Shown: positions 34,805-43,957 of the stretch, piece after piece
Layout of the letters: every line of letters begins with the position of its first letter
How positions within the stretch are numbered: the first letter of the stretch is position 1
Assembly: GCF_000189415.1 (NCBI RefSeq)
Contig: NC_015144.1
Span: 1,784,001 to 1,848,000 of the forward strand
Reading direction: 5' to 3'
From: Weeksella virosa DSM 16922
GTDB taxonomy: Bacteria; Bacteroidota; Bacteroidia; Flavobacteriales; Weeksellaceae
Length of the DNA: 64,000 bases
Notes under the pieces: generated by a model
Seen by the model: the letters and a program-made list of their open reading frames with translations, nothing else
What the model was told of the DNA's origin: nothing
Database searches by the model: none
Made by a program: the position numbers and the translations under genes

Positions 34805-36034
34805 TTGAACTTTACTTGGTGGTTCGCGACGAAAATAGCACGCGATACAAATCGTAAAAATAACTTAGCCGGCATTATCATTGGGATTGGGAGAGTGGCA
34901 GTGATTTTAGGGATTTTGGTTTCTATGATCACCATTTCTACCGGAGTAGGAGCACGCAAAGCAATCAAAAATAAGTTGGCCGATTTCAATGGGCATATTA
35001 CCATTAGAAATTACAATAGTAATGTATCCCTCAACTCGGATTCGTTGTCGATTCATCAGCACTTTTATCCTACTTTTTCTCAGATTTCAGAGGTGGAGCA
35101 TGTGCAAGCAATTGCGAATAAAAGTGGCGTAATTCGAACAGAAGAGACTTTTAGTGGTGTGGTTTTTAAAGGTGTCGGGCTAGATTATGATCAGACAAGA
35201 TTCGAAGAGTTTTTGACCAAAGGAAGGTTCCCAAAGTTCAAGAATAATGAATTGTCGGACGAGGTTCTATTGTCAGAAAAAATGGCCAATGAACTAAAAT
35301 TAGAGGTCGATAGTTCGTTTGTAATGTACTTCCTGAGAGACGACGCAAAACCGATTTATAGGCGTTTTCATTTGGTAGGATTGTACAAAACCGATATTAA
35401 GAATTTTGATGATATTTACTTGATTGGGGATATTCAACATATACAAAGATTAAACAATTGGGGACCAGAAACGGTTGGTGCTTTCGAAGTTTTTGTGAAA
35501 GATATAGAAAAAGTAGAGCAAGTAACCCATAAAATAAACGATGCTATAGGGTATAATTTATACGCAGAATCGGCAATGCAATCTTTTGCGCAAATCAGTG
35601 AATGGATCAATGTGTTTGATAAAAATATTGTCATCATTGTTATCATTATGCTTTTTGTAGTAGTGATTAATATGGTTATGGTGCTTTTAATTTTGATTTT
35701 AGATAGAACGCCTTCAATCGGATTGCTCAAAGCTTTTGGTGCTACCAATTGGCGAATAAGAAGGTTGTTTGTATGCTATGTTATTCTCATAATGATTCCT
35801 GGATTATTCATCGGTAATATATTAGGCATTGGCCTTTTATTGTTGCAGAAATATGCTAAAATTGTTCAATTACCTTCCGAAAATTACTATTTATCCTATG
35901 CGCCGGTTTATTTAGATATTAAATATATAGTGTTGTTAAATGTAGGAGCACTTGTAATTTGTGCAATTGTCTTACTTTTGCCCTCGTATATGATATCGAA
36001 AATCACCCCAACAAAAGCAATAAATTTTAGATAG
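34805..36034 (+). CDS. FtsX-like permease (LolC/LolE type)
   Basis: This inner-membrane protein has one N-terminal helix (IIIGIGRVAVILGILVSMIT), a large periplasmic MacB_PCD-like domain, and three C-terminal helices (about 270-300, 318-345, 370-400). That is the LolC/E layout, which releases outer-membrane lipoproteins with the ATPase LolD. No LolD gene lies next to it, so the assignment is by architecture only. Translation starts at TTG. The stop at 36034 abuts the ATG of the next gene with no gap. Confidence 0.75.
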   Translation: MNFTWWFATKIARDTNRKNNLAGIIIGIGRVAVILGILVSMITISTGVGARKAIKNKLADFNGHITIRNYNSNVSLNSDSLSIHQHFYPTFSQISEVEHVQAIANKSGVIRTEETFSGVVFKGVGLDYDQTRFEEFLTKGRFPKFKNNELSDEVLLSEKMANELKLEVDSSFVMYFLRDDAKPIYRRFHLVGLYKTDIKNFDDIYLIGDIQHIQRLNNWGPETVGAFEVFVKDIEKVEQVTHKINDAIGYNLYAESAMQSFAQISEWINVFDKNIVIIVIIMLFVVVINMVMVLLILILDRTPSIGLLKAFGATNWRIRRLFVCYVILIMIPGLFIGNILGIGLLLLQKYAKIVQLPSENYYLSYAPVYLDIKYIVLLNVGALVICAIVLLLPSYMISKITPTKAINFR

Positions 36035-37396
36035 ATGAAATACGCAAATAATATATTAGAAACCATTGGTAATACGCCATTGGTAAAATTAAATCACATT
36101 GTACAAGATTTGCCTTGTACAGTTTTGGCAAAAGTAGAATACTTCAATCCAGGAAGTTCTTGTAAAGACCGCATGGCTCTGAAAATGGTCGAAGACGCCG
36201 AAAAAGATGGGCGCTTACAGCCCGGCGGAACCATTATCGAAGGGACCTCTGGTAACACAGGAATGGGATTGGCCTTGGCTGCAATTGTTAAAGGATACAA
36301 ACTTATCTGTGTCATTACCGATAAACAATCCAAAGAAAAGATGGATATTTTACGTGCCGTAGGAGCCGAAGTAATTGTGTGCCCTACCGACGTAGAACCT
36401 GATGATCCACGCTCGTATTATTCGGTTTCTAAACGTTTGGCCGAAGAAACACCAGGCGGATGGTACGTGAATCAATACGATAATCCTTCGAACACTCAGG
36501 CAAATTATGAGCAAACTGGACCTGAAATTTGGGAACAAACCAACGGAAAAGTAACTCATTTCATTGTTGGGGTAGGAACAGGAGGGACCATATCGGGTGT
36601 AGCAAAATACCTAAAAGAACAAAACCCGAATGTGAAAGTTTGGGGTGTAGATACGTATGGATCTGTTTTCAAAAAGTACAAAGAAACAGGTATTTTCGAT
36701 GAGAACGAAATCTATTCGTACGTTACCGAAGGTATCGGAGAAGATATTTTACCTAAAAATGTAAACTTCGACCTGATTGATGGTTTTACCAAAGTAACCG
36801 ATAAAGATGCCGCTGTGTATACACGTCGATTGGCATTAGAAGAAGGTCTTTTTGTAGGGATGTCTTCTGGTTCGGCAATCAAAGGAGTTTTACAACTGAA
36901 AGAAAAATTCAAACCAGAAGATGTAGTGGTAGTTCTTTTTCATGATTCGGGTTCGCGTTATGTGGGTAAGATTTTTAATGATGAGTGGATGCGCGAACGT
37001 GGCTACTTGGATACAAAATATAAAAAAGTAGCAGATTTGATACAAAATCATATCGAAAAACCATTGGTAATCGTAAAAACAGAAGAGTTGGTTTCTCATG
37101 CGCTAGAACGTATGCAGAATTTCAAAATCTCACAAATTCCGGTAGTCAACACAGAAGGTTTTGTAGGGTCTTTGAGCGAAGTAAATCTATTTCAGGCATT
37201 TATCAAAGATCGTAATATTGCCGAAAAACCAATCAAAGAATTGATGGGGAAACCGTATCCGATTGTCGAATCTTCACAAACCATAGAAGAAGTATCAAAA
37301 CTAATAACACCCGAAAATCAAGCTGTTTTAGTAAAATTAGACAATGGGAAATATCATATTATTACCAAATATGATATAATCAGAGCGATACAATAA
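36035..37396 (+). CDS. Cystathionine beta-synthase-like PLP enzyme with CBS domains
   Basis: The first about 320 residues are a fold-type II PLP enzyme of the cysteine synthase/CBS family. The Schiff-base Lys is K44 in [12 protein letters not shown], the phosphate loop is [10 protein letters not shown], and the substrate loop is [12 protein letters not shown]. The C-terminal about 120 residues hold two CBS repeats ([16 protein letters not shown], then [15 protein letters not shown]), which usually bind adenosyl ligands and regulate the enzyme. The reaction is either cystathionine or cysteine formation from serine or O-acetylserine. Its place between a lipoprotein permease and lptB is a Bacteroidota operon, not a metabolic one. 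Confidence 0.88.
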   Translation: MKYANNILETIGNTPLVKLNHIVQDLPCTVLAKVEYFNPGSSCKDRMALKMVEDAEKDGRLQPGGTIIEGTSGNTGMGLALAAIVKGYKLICVITDKQSKEKMDILRAVGAEVIVCPTDVEPDDPRSYYSVSKRLAEETPGGWYVNQYDNPSNTQANYEQTGPEIWEQTNGKVTHFIVGVGTGGTISGVAKYLKEQNPNVKVWGVDTYGSVFKKYKETGIFDENEIYSYVTEGIGEDILPKNVNFDLIDGFTKVTDKDAAVYTRRLALEEGLFVGMSSGSAIKGVLQLKEKFKPEDVVVVLFHDSGSRYVGKIFNDEWMRERGYLDTKYKKVADLIQNHIEKPLVIVKTEELVSHALERMQNFKISQIPVVNTEGFVGSLSEVNLFQAFIKDRNIAEKPIKELMGKPYPIVESSQTIEEVSKLITPENQAVLVKLDNGKYHIITKYDIIRAIQ

Positions 37397-37442
37397 AGAA
37401 AATAGAACCGAAATAAAATATTTGATTTATCTTCGAAATATT

Positions 37443-38177
37443 ATGGGAATTGTACTCAAAGGTGAAAACTTGGTAAAAGACTATGGAAAAAAGCATGTTG
37501 TGAAGAATGTCTCTTTCCAGGTAGAGCAAGGTGAAATTATAGGGCTTTTAGGACCGAATGGTGCTGGGAAAACAACATCTTTCTATATGATTGTTGGCTT
37601 AGTAAAAGCAACACAAGGAAGAGTTTTTCTAGATAAACACGACATTACGCAAGACCCAATGTACAAAAGAGCCCAGAAAGGAATTGGTTATTTGGCGCAA
37701 GAAGCCTCTGTCTTCAGAAAACTTTCGGTAGAAGATAACATAAAATCAGTATTGCAGTTCACAAAACTTTCGAGCAAAGAACAGCAAAAGCGAACCGATG
37801 CATTGATAGAAGAATTTAGTTTAGAGCATGTGCGTCATAACCGTGGAGATTTATTATCGGGGGGTGAAAGAAGGCGTACAGAAATTGCTCGTTGTCTAGC
37901 TACAGAGCCAAAATTTATTCTACTCGATGAGCCCTTTGCTGGAGTAGACCCTATTGCAGTGGAAGATATTCAGAAGATTGTTCGATCGTTGAAAGATAAA
38001 AATATAGGTATCTTGATCACCGATCATAATGTATCGCAAACCTTAGCAATCACAGATAAAACCTATATCATGTTCGAGGGTAAAATCCTGAAAGAAGGAT
38101 CACCAGAAGACTTGGCAAATGATCCAGATGTAAGAAGGGTTTATTTAGGCGAGAATTTCCAATTTCAACAAATATAA
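37443..38177 (+). CDS. lptB: LPS export ABC transporter ATP-binding protein LptB
   Basis: LptB powers the LptFG complex that moves lipopolysaccharide from the inner membrane to the cell surface. Walker A is GPNGAGKTT, the Q-loop is [18 protein letters not shown] (distinctive for LptB), the signature is [12 protein letters not shown], and Walker B is [12 protein letters not shown], followed by the ITDHNV switch. The frame opens at 37422, but the ATG at 37443 ([12 protein letters not shown]) is the standard start. A long terminator begins 3 nt after the stop. Confidence 0.95.
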   Translation: MGIVLKGENLVKDYGKKHVVKNVSFQVEQGEIIGLLGPNGAGKTTSFYMIVGLVKATQGRVFLDKHDITQDPMYKRAQKGIGYLAQEASVFRKLSVEDNIKSVLQFTKLSSKEQQKRTDALIEEFSLEHVRHNRGDLLSGGERRRTEIARCLATEPKFILLDEPFAGVDPIAVEDIQKIVRSLKDKNIGILITDHNVSQTLAITDKTYIMFEGKILKEGSPEDLANDPDVRRVYLGENFQFQQI

Positions 38178-38180
38178 AAG

Positions 38181-38224
38181 ATAAAAGAAACTCGCTTTCG
38201 TATTCGGAAGCGAGTTTCTTTTAT
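38181..38224. terminator. 20-bp hairpin terminator after lptB
   Basis: Arms 38181-38200 and 38205-38224 pair over 20 bp with a single G-U pair (core AAACTCGCTT) and a TATT loop. T-rich ends on both strands mean it can also serve pncB, which converges. Confidence 0.85.
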
Positions 38225-38256
38225 GTTATCTATAAGGGGGAATACTATCTAGGAAA

Positions 38257-39459
38257 TTATTGCAAATACTCATCGTGTGATGCGATATCACCCAATTGTA
38301 AGATTTCTTTAGCAAGTTCTATATCGCGTACATTTCCAGTGTGTTTATTACCTTCATCAGAAAGTTTTACCACACCTGTCCACGGAATATCATACGAAGA
38401 AATCCCCGTTAACTTCATCACGATATTCATTGGTCTTAGGCCAGTATCATTGGTAAGGTTTGTACCAATCCCGAACGAAATACCAATTTTGTTTTTACAA
38501 AATTTAGTGATGTTTTCTACTTTCTCAGGATTCAAACCATCCGAAAAAATAATAGTTTTATGCAAAGGGTTGATACCCATTTTCTGATAATGATCAATCG
38601 TCATCTGAGCAAATTCTATCGGATCTCCACTATCGTGTCGAACGCCATCAAAAAGTTTGGATAGTTTTTTATCAAACTGCCTGAAGAAGATTGCACTTGT
38701 ATAGGTGTCGGTAAGAGCAATGCCCAAGTCACCGTAGAAGACTTTTACCCATCGGTCTAGACTTATAGAGTTAGCAATTTTATACCCAAATCTTGCTCCA
38801 TGAAACATAAACCATTCATGAGCATGTGTTCCGATAGGTTTCACGTTATATTTATGGGCGAAATGAACATTCGAGCTGCCGACAAAACTTCTTCCGCTGT
38901 GGTTAATGAGTTCTTGTATGACCAAGTCATGTACCTGGTAAGAGTGTCTTCTGCGTGTCCCAAAATCGGCAACGGTTACCCCGAGCTTGTTGAAAAGATC
39001 TATTTTATTCGATGTTTTTTCAGTAATTTCTTGATCAGACACTCGGGATAAATGATTTAATCTATAATACAATTCACTAATCAAAGCAAGTAAAGGAACT
39101 TCCCAAAGAATTGTTCTGTACCAATATCCTTTTACATGAACTTGCAAATCGCTACCTTCTTGTACTATTTCTACTTCATCAGGATCATAACGATAACCTT
39201 GTAAAAAATCTAGGTAAGAAGGGCTGATATATGGGCAGTTTCTATGAAGATATTGTTTTTCTTCTTTCGTTAGTCCAAGTTCTGCCATAGCGACTACTTG
39301 TCGTTTTAGTTCCTCACCAAAACCTTCTGGGAACTCATGTTTTCCACGGTTAATGAAAGTGTATTTTGCTTGTACATCGGGATACAATTTGGTTACAGCA
39401 AACTGCATCGTGATTTTGTAAAAATCGTTGTCTAGTATCGAGTTGATAATTCTTTCCAT
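38257..39459 (-). CDS. pncB: Nicotinate phosphoribosyltransferase
   Basis: PncB makes nicotinate mononucleotide from nicotinate and PRPP with ATP, part of NAD salvage in the cytoplasm. The sequence has NDFYKITMQFAV at the N-terminus, DFGTRRRHSYQVHDLV, GSSNVHFAHKYNVKPIGTHAHEWFM with the phosphorylated His, and GVRHDSGDPIEFAQ. The length (400) is right for the bacterial enzyme. It stands alone, flanked by terminators at both ends. Confidence 0.94.
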   Translation of the reverse strand: MERIINSILDNDFYKITMQFAVTKLYPDVQAKYTFINRGKHEFPEGFGEELKRQVVAMAELGLTKEEKQYLHRNCPYISPSYLDFLQGYRYDPDEVEIVQEGSDLQVHVKGYWYRTILWEVPLLALISELYYRLNHLSRVSDQEITEKTSNKIDLFNKLGVTVADFGTRRRHSYQVHDLVIQELINHSGRSFVGSSNVHFAHKYNVKPIGTHAHEWFMFHGARFGYKIANSISLDRWVKVFYGDLGIALTDTYTSAIFFRQFDKKLSKLFDGVRHDSGDPIEFAQMTIDHYQKMGINPLHKTIIFSDGLNPEKVENITKFCKNKIGISFGIGTNLTNDTGLRPMNIVMKLTGISSYDIPWTGVVKLSDEGNKHTGNVRDIELAKEILQLGDIASHDEYLQ

Positions 39460-39479
39460 ATAAAACGAATTTAAACAAA

Positions 39480-39510
39480 AAAAGCCTTTTCTACGATAAA
39501 AAAGGCTTTT
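39480..39510 (-). terminator. Terminator after the FKBP-like lipoprotein gene
   Basis: The 11-bp stem AAAAGCCTTTT with AAAAGGCTTTT sits between the lipoprotein stop (39534) and the pncB start (39459). It closes the lipoprotein gene on the minus strand. Confidence 0.75.
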
Positions 39511-39533
39511 AAAAAAAAAATATTTATTTTGAA

Positions 39534-40304
39534 TTATTTTTTTCGAGGTATTATTTTGTTCAATTCAAATGAAAATACAAAACTATAATCTCGGTAAATC
39601 TGATCATTCAAGTAGTTACCATCCCAAACTTTTCTTCTTGCATAGGCCAAACGAGAAGGTAGAATTATCACCCCTTGCATATGGTACAAGTCGCTGCTGC
39701 TTCTGTTGGTTGCTTTGAAATGTTTTAAGCCTTCTACAAAATTTTCTAGTACGTAATATTCTTCTTTGAAACCTGATTTTATTTGCTCATCTGTGAGATT
39801 TACATGATAAAATACTGGGTCGTAAACAGGAACGCCTCTTTCTGTTGTGCTCGAGAATAAACGAACTTGCCCGAATTTGTATTTGTAGTTTTTGTTGTCT
39901 GTAGCACGGAAAATGTAATTATCATAAGAAATCAGGATAGAATCATTTTTGTTAGACGTAATGCTATTTCCTTCTGCTTGGACATTTGGGTTTATTGCAT
40001 ACCAAATACCTTTTTCGTCTCGTTGTGCAAAATTATCCAATGTCGGGTATTCATCGTCGTTGATTCCAGTCGTAGGGTTAGTCCCAACAATTGTATCTTT
40101 CGCGGTTAACTTTCCGTTGGTAGGATGAAAATAATATTTTGCGAGGTATTGTTGGATAGCCTCGTCGTCTAACGCATTTCTTTGTTCTAGAGGAATATCC
40201 ACATAGACATCTAATTCATCTTTGTTATCATCATCTTTCTTGCACGAAGTTACGCTGTAAACAGAAACGTAAGCCGCAAGGGCGAAAAAGAATTTTTTTA
40301 TCAT
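39534..40304 (-). CDS. Lipoprotein with a degenerate FKBP-type domain
   Basis: The lipobox is SVTSC (Cys21), followed by an acidic linker (KKDDDNKDELD). The C-terminal 110 residues resemble an FKBP-type peptidyl-prolyl isomerase: YHVNLTDEQIKSGF, VLENFVEGLKHFKAT matching the G-W-x-E-x-L helix, and GVIILPSRLAYAR, near the family's IPxxLAYG motif. Some usual catalytic aromatic residues are not clear, so activity is uncertain. In Bacteroidota such lipoproteins are linked to gliding or T9SS accessory roles (GldI-like), but I cannot tie this one to a named family. Confidence 0.6.
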   Translation of the reverse strand: MIKKFFFALAAYVSVYSVTSCKKDDDNKDELDVYVDIPLEQRNALDDEAIQQYLAKYYFHPTNGKLTAKDTIVGTNPTTGINDDEYPTLDNFAQRDEKGIWYAINPNVQAEGNSITSNKNDSILISYDNYIFRATDNKNYKYKFGQVRLFSSTTERGVPVYDPVFYHVNLTDEQIKSGFKEEYYVLENFVEGLKHFKATNRSSSDLYHMQGVIILPSRLAYARRKVWDGNYLNDQIYRDYSFVFSFELNKIIPRKK

Positions 40305-40376
40305 TTCTTATTATTTCGTTTTAAATTGCGAATTTATACAAAAATAACGTAAAATTATCTTAAAATTAGCAGACTT

Positions 40377-40769
40377 ATGCGGTTGGACAAATTTTTGTGG
40401 AGTGTTCGCTATTATAAAACTCGAAGTTTAGCAGCAGATGCATGCAAGAAAAATCGGATAAAAGTGAATGGTGAAGTCGCAAAAGCGTCACGAGACATTA
40501 TACCAGGAGATGAAATTGCAGTCAGAAAAGATCAGATAAATTTTTCTTTTCGTGTTTTGCAAGTTCCAGAAAATAGAATAGGAGCCAAGTTGGTCACTTT
40601 GCATATCATCGATACTACTCCAAAAGAAGAGTATGAAGCTTTGGAACTTCGTAAAATATCTCAGGATTACTATAGACAAAAAGGAGAAGGACGTCCTACA
40701 AAAAAAGATCGTCGAGATTTAGACGACTTTATTTCGGGAGAATTTTCTGATACCGAAGATGTTCTATAA
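40377..40769 (+). CDS. hslR: S4-domain RNA-binding protein (HslR/Hsp15-like)
   Basis: This 130-residue protein begins with an S4 domain (MRLDKFLWSVRYYKTRSLAADACKK split as RLDKFLWSVRYYKTR and SLAADACKKNRIKVNGE). A basic C-terminal tail follows (GEGRPTKKDRRDLDDF), as in Hsp15, which binds the free 50S subunit with nascent chains. The 3' end overlaps the converging aroK by 41 nt. Confidence 0.85.
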   Translation: MRLDKFLWSVRYYKTRSLAADACKKNRIKVNGEVAKASRDIIPGDEIAVRKDQINFSFRVLQVPENRIGAKLVTLHIIDTTPKEEYEALELRKISQDYYRQKGEGRPTKKDRRDLDDFISGEFSDTEDVL

Positions 40770-41259
40770 GCAATAGAGCCACATCTTGTGGGTCCATTTG
40801 TTGTGTCTTGAAATGGGTGTGCGCTTGCTCATAAAAAGCTCTTCGCTCGAACAAATGTTTCGCTATATACTCGGCTAGCTCATCATCTTCCAGGTGTAGT
40901 AATAAAGGACGTTGCTCCTTGTTTTTACACAATCTTTCCGTCAATTCGTTCAGAGGGGTTTGCAAATATACAGAATGAGATAGCTGATTTATCAGATGCA
41001 TATTGTTGTAATAAGCTGGCGTGCCACCACCCAAAGACAAAATAATATTTTCTTTTTGTAGGAGGTTTTCCAACATTTCTCTTTCAATTTTCCTGAAACC
41101 AATTTCTCCTTTCTCTCTGAAAATTTCCGGAATCGTTCTGCCATGTGCATTTTCGATAAAATGATCCAGATCGATAAATGTTCTTCCTAGTTGTTTTGCC
41201 AATATTTTTCCGACCGTCGTTTTTCCACTTCCCATATAACCTATTAACGAAATATTCAT
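40729..41259 (-). CDS. aroK: Shikimate kinase
   Basis: The enzyme phosphorylates shikimate in the chorismate pathway. It shows the P-loop GYMGSGKTTVG, the DLDHFIE acidic pair that binds shikimate, the LSLGGGTPAY motif, and the lid-region Arg in NKEQRPLL. The ATG at 41259 gives a start two residues before the P-loop strand, as usual; the frame opens at 41286. Its 3' 41 nt overlap hslR on the opposite strand, so both C-termini are constrained. Confidence 0.92.
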   Translation of the reverse strand: MNISLIGYMGSGKTTVGKILAKQLGRTFIDLDHFIENAHGRTIPEIFREKGEIGFRKIEREMLENLLQKENIILSLGGGTPAYYNNMHLINQLSHSVYLQTPLNELTERLCKNKEQRPLLLHLEDDELAEYIAKHLFERRAFYEQAHTHFKTQQMDPQDVALLLIEHLRYQKILPK

Positions 41260-41339
41260 CACAATATATTTTTTGCAAAGGTGCATTAATTTTTAAATCA
41301 ATTAATTATAAAAAATAATAAAAAATTTCTTCAAAAGGT

Positions 41340-41371
41340 TTGCAATTGTCATAAACTTCTCTCTATATTTG
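41340..41371 (+). promoter_or_regulatory. Promoter of the tRNA cluster
   Basis: TTG at 41340-41342 and TATATTTG at 41364-41371, separated by 21 nt, match the Bacteroidota consensus TTG-N(17-23)-TAnnTTTG. The first tRNA begins 17 nt further on. Confidence 0.75.
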
Positions 41372-41387
41372 CAGTCGCAATTCACAA

Positions 41388-41460
41388 GACCTGGTAGCTC
41401 AGTTGGTAGAGCACAACACTTTTAATGTTGGGGTCCTGGGTTCGAGCCCCAGCCAGGTCA
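41388..41460 (+). tRNA. tRNA-Lys(TTT), copy 1
   Basis: The 73-nt gene has acceptor arms GACCTGG/CCAGGTC with discriminator A, D-arm GCTCAGTTGGTAGAGC, anticodon stem-loop CAACA-CTTTTAA-TGTTG (anticodon TTT), and a T-arm containing GTTCGAGCC. The 3' CCA is not encoded. It is identical to copies 2 and 3. Confidence 0.97.
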
Positions 41461-41467
41461 CATGTTC

Positions 41468-41551
41468 GCCCATGTGGTGGAATTGGTAGACACGCCATCT
41501 TGAGGGGGTGGTGTCCCTTCGGATGTGCTGGTTCGAATCCAGTCGTGGGCA
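41468..41551 (+). tRNA. tRNA-Leu(GAG)
   Basis: This class II tRNA of 84 nt has acceptor arms GCCCATG/CGTGGGC, an anticodon stem CCATC/GGTGG around loop TTGAGGG (anticodon GAG), a long variable arm (TGTCCCTTCGGATGTGC), and a T-loop GTTCGAATC. It lies 7 nt after the first tRNA-Lys and is surely co-transcribed. Confidence 0.95.
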
Positions 41552-41590
41552 CGAAAAATTATAAGAAAAGATTTAAGAAGTTTTACTTCT

Positions 41591-41663
41591 GACCTGGTAG
41601 CTCAGTTGGTAGAGCACAACACTTTTAATGTTGGGGTCCTGGGTTCGAGCCCCAGCCAGGTCA
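41591..41663 (+). tRNA. tRNA-Lys(TTT), copy 2
   Basis: This copy is identical over all 73 nt to copy 1. It follows tRNA-Leu after 39 nt. The gene also explains an apparent open reading frame in this stretch, which is not real. Confidence 0.97.
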
Positions 41664-41718
41664 CAAACTTCTTATATAAAAGAGGTAGTTTTCTTTATAC
41701 TACAAAAAAATATGCGGC

Positions 41719-41791
41719 GACCTGGTAGCTCAGTTGGTAGAGCACAACACTTTTAATGTTGGGGTCCTGGGTTCGAGCCCCAGCCAGGTCA
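41719..41791 (+). tRNA. tRNA-Lys(TTT), copy 3
   Basis: This is the third identical 73-nt copy, 55 nt after copy 2 and 9 nt before the terminator. The spacers between copies are unrelated, so duplications are not recent tandem slippage of larger units. Confidence 0.97.
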
Positions 41792-41800
41792 CTACTACGC

Positions 41801-41834
41801 AAAAGGTTTTAGATTTAGTTCTAAAACCTTTTTT
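41801..41834 (+). terminator. Terminator of the tRNA cluster
   Basis: A perfect 13-bp stem (AAAAGGTTTTAGA with TCTAAAACCTTTT, loop TTTAGT) ends in T-rich sequence. The next about 230 nt up to the typA promoter show no gene. Confidence 0.85.
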
Positions 41835-42064
41835 CTTTTTGATGGGAAATTTTCGATGAGATGTTGATTGAATTAATAACTAACAGATTTTGTGTTTTTA
41901 TCTATTCGAGAATCTTGCAAATTGTGTCAGGTAGCAAGTAAAGATGTTTTTTGCAAAGATTATATTTTCATCCTACGAAAAAAAATAGAAACAAACTGCT
42001 TACTAAAGCGTTAAAAAAAAAATAAAAAACCTACAGATAAGCACATTCTTACGAGTATTTTTTG

Positions 42065-42072
42065 TAATTTTG
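42065..42072 (+). promoter_or_regulatory. Likely -7 box of the typA promoter
   Basis: TAATTTTG matches TAnnTTTG and lies 18 nt before the ATG. No clear TTG is present at the -33 position. Confidence 0.5.
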
Positions 42073-42090
42073 CAGTCTGAAAATTTGAAC

Positions 42091-43899
42091 ATGCAAAACA
42101 TTCGAAATATTGCGATTATCGCTCACGTTGACCACGGAAAAACTACTTTGGTCGACAAAATTCTACATAGCACCATTCACATTCGCGAAAGCTTAGACAA
42201 TGGAGATCTTATCATGGATAACAATGATATAGAACGCGAACGCGGAATTACCATTTTCTCTAAAAATGCGGCCGTAGAATACAAGGGAGTGAAGATTAAC
42301 GTTATTGATACTCCTGGGCACGCCGACTTTGGTGGAGAAGTAGAACGGGTGCTGAAGATGGCCGATGGGGTAATTTTGTTGGTGGATGCCTTCGAAGGGC
42401 CGATGCCACAAACACGTTTTGTGCTTCAGAAAGCGTTAGAGTTAGGGCTAAAACCATTGGTGGTCATCAATAAAGTAGATAAAGAAAACTGTAGACCGGA
42501 TGAAGTTCATGATAAAGTTTTCGAATTGTTCTTTAACCTAGATGCAACCGAAGAGCAATTGGATTTCCCAGCCTTTTATGGATCGTCTAAGCAAGGATGG
42601 TTCAATACCGAAAATGTTCCTAGCCAAGATATTACACCTTTATTAGACGGTATTTTAGAACATGTCCCAGCTCCTGAAGCTAAAGAAGGACCACTACAAA
42701 TGCAAATAACCTCTTTAGACTATTCAAAATTCTTAGGGCGAATCGCAGTAGGAAAAGTAACTCGTGGTGTAATTAGAGAGGGCGATTGGATTGCACTGAT
42801 AAATAAGGATGGAAGTTTCAAGAAACATAAAGTAAAAGAATTATACACATTCAAAGGTCTCGGAAAAGAGAGAACTAAAGAGGTAGTTGCAGGAGATATT
42901 TGTGCAGTTGTAGGGATTGATGGTTTCCATATTGGGGATACCATTGCCGATCCAGAACATCCAGAAGCTTTACCGATTATGCATATAGATGAACCTACAA
43001 TGAACATGTCATTCGGGATCAATAACTCACCGTTCTTTGGGAAAGATGGGAAGTATGTAACATCTAGGCATTTGGTAGAACGTTTAGAAGATGAACTGGA
43101 GAGAAATTTAGCTTTACGAGTAGAGCCTACAGAAGACTCGAATACGATGTTGGTGTACGGTCGTGGGATTATGCACTTATCGGTATTGATCGAGACGATG
43201 AGAAGAGAAGGTTATGAGCTAACAGTTGGTCAACCACAAGTAATCATCAAAGAAATAGATGGCGTGAAATCTGAACCTTATGAAGTTTTAGTGATTGATG
43301 TGCCGGATCATTATGCTTCAAAAGCAATAGACTTGGTTACTCAACGTAAAGGAGATTTATTGGTTATGGAAGCCAAAGAAGGTATACAACATTTAGAGTT
43401 CGAAATTCCATCACGTGGATTAATTGGTTTGCGTTCGATGATGTTGACTTCTACTGCTGGTGAAGCTGTTATGGCACATACTTTTAGCGAGTACAAACCG
43501 TTTAAAGGTACTATCTCGGGGCGTTCGGCAGGAGTATTGATTTCTAAAGATCAAGGAACCTCAACACCATATTCAATCGATAAACTACAAGATCGTGGAA
43601 AATTCTTCATCGAACCGGGAGAAGAAGTGTACGAAGGAATGATTATCGGTGAACATGCACGAAACAACGATTTGGTTGTGAATGTTATCGAAGCAAAAAA
43701 ATTAAACAATATGCGCGCTGCTGGTAAAGATGATTCTACGTCTATTGCACCAAAAATAGAAATGACTTTGGAAGAATGCATGGAGTATATTCAGGCAGAT
43801 GAATGTATAGAAGTTACACCAAACCATATCCGTTTACGAAAAATTCACTTGAAAGAAGTAGACCGTAAGCGTTACGAGAAATCAATGGAAGGTGCTTAA
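42091..43899 (+). CDS. typA: Ribosome-associated translational GTPase TypA/BipA
   Basis: TypA is a translational GTPase related to EF-G that helps 50S assembly, mainly at low temperature and under stress. It has G1 AHVDHGKTT, switch [13 protein letters not shown]3 [13 protein letters not shown]4 NKVDKE, domain II with [16 protein letters not shown], and the BipA-specific C-terminal domain ([33 protein letters not shown]). The reading frame opens at a TTG at 42070; the ATG at 42091 ([13 protein letters not shown]) is the proper start. Confidence 0.96.
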   Translation: MQNIRNIAIIAHVDHGKTTLVDKILHSTIHIRESLDNGDLIMDNNDIERERGITIFSKNAAVEYKGVKINVIDTPGHADFGGEVERVLKMADGVILLVDAFEGPMPQTRFVLQKALELGLKPLVVINKVDKENCRPDEVHDKVFELFFNLDATEEQLDFPAFYGSSKQGWFNTENVPSQDITPLLDGILEHVPAPEAKEGPLQMQITSLDYSKFLGRIAVGKVTRGVIREGDWIALINKDGSFKKHKVKELYTFKGLGKERTKEVVAGDICAVVGIDGFHIGDTIADPEHPEALPIMHIDEPTMNMSFGINNSPFFGKDGKYVTSRHLVERLEDELERNLALRVEPTEDSNTMLVYGRGIMHLSVLIETMRREGYELTVGQPQVIIKEIDGVKSEPYEVLVIDVPDHYASKAIDLVTQRKGDLLVMEAKEGIQHLEFEIPSRGLIGLRSMMLTSTAGEAVMAHTFSEYKPFKGTISGRSAGVLISKDQGTSTPYSIDKLQDRGKFFIEPGEEVYEGMIIGEHARNNDLVVNVIEAKKLNNMRAAGKDDSTSIAPKIEMTLEECMEYIQADECIEVTPNHIRLRKIHLKEVDRKRYEKSMEGA

Positions 43900-43922
43900 T
43901 TAGCAGATTCTATAGAAATAGG

Positions 43923-43955
43923 AAAAAGGGAAATTCGAACAGAGTTTCCCTTTTT
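43923..43955. terminator. Terminator between typA and the T9SS protein gene
   Basis: The 11-bp stem AAAAAGGGAAA with TTTCCCTTTTT lies 2 nt from the stop of the converging gene and can serve both. Confidence 0.85.
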
Positions 43956-43957
43956 AT

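Noticed and set aside
41525-41728. A 67-residue frame across the tRNA cluster
   Set aside because: It is translated tRNA-Lys sequence and intergenic DNA.
41388-41791. Regularly repeated sequence as a CRISPR array
   Set aside because: The repeats are complete tRNA-Lys genes with cloverleaf pairing, irregular spacing and no cas genes.
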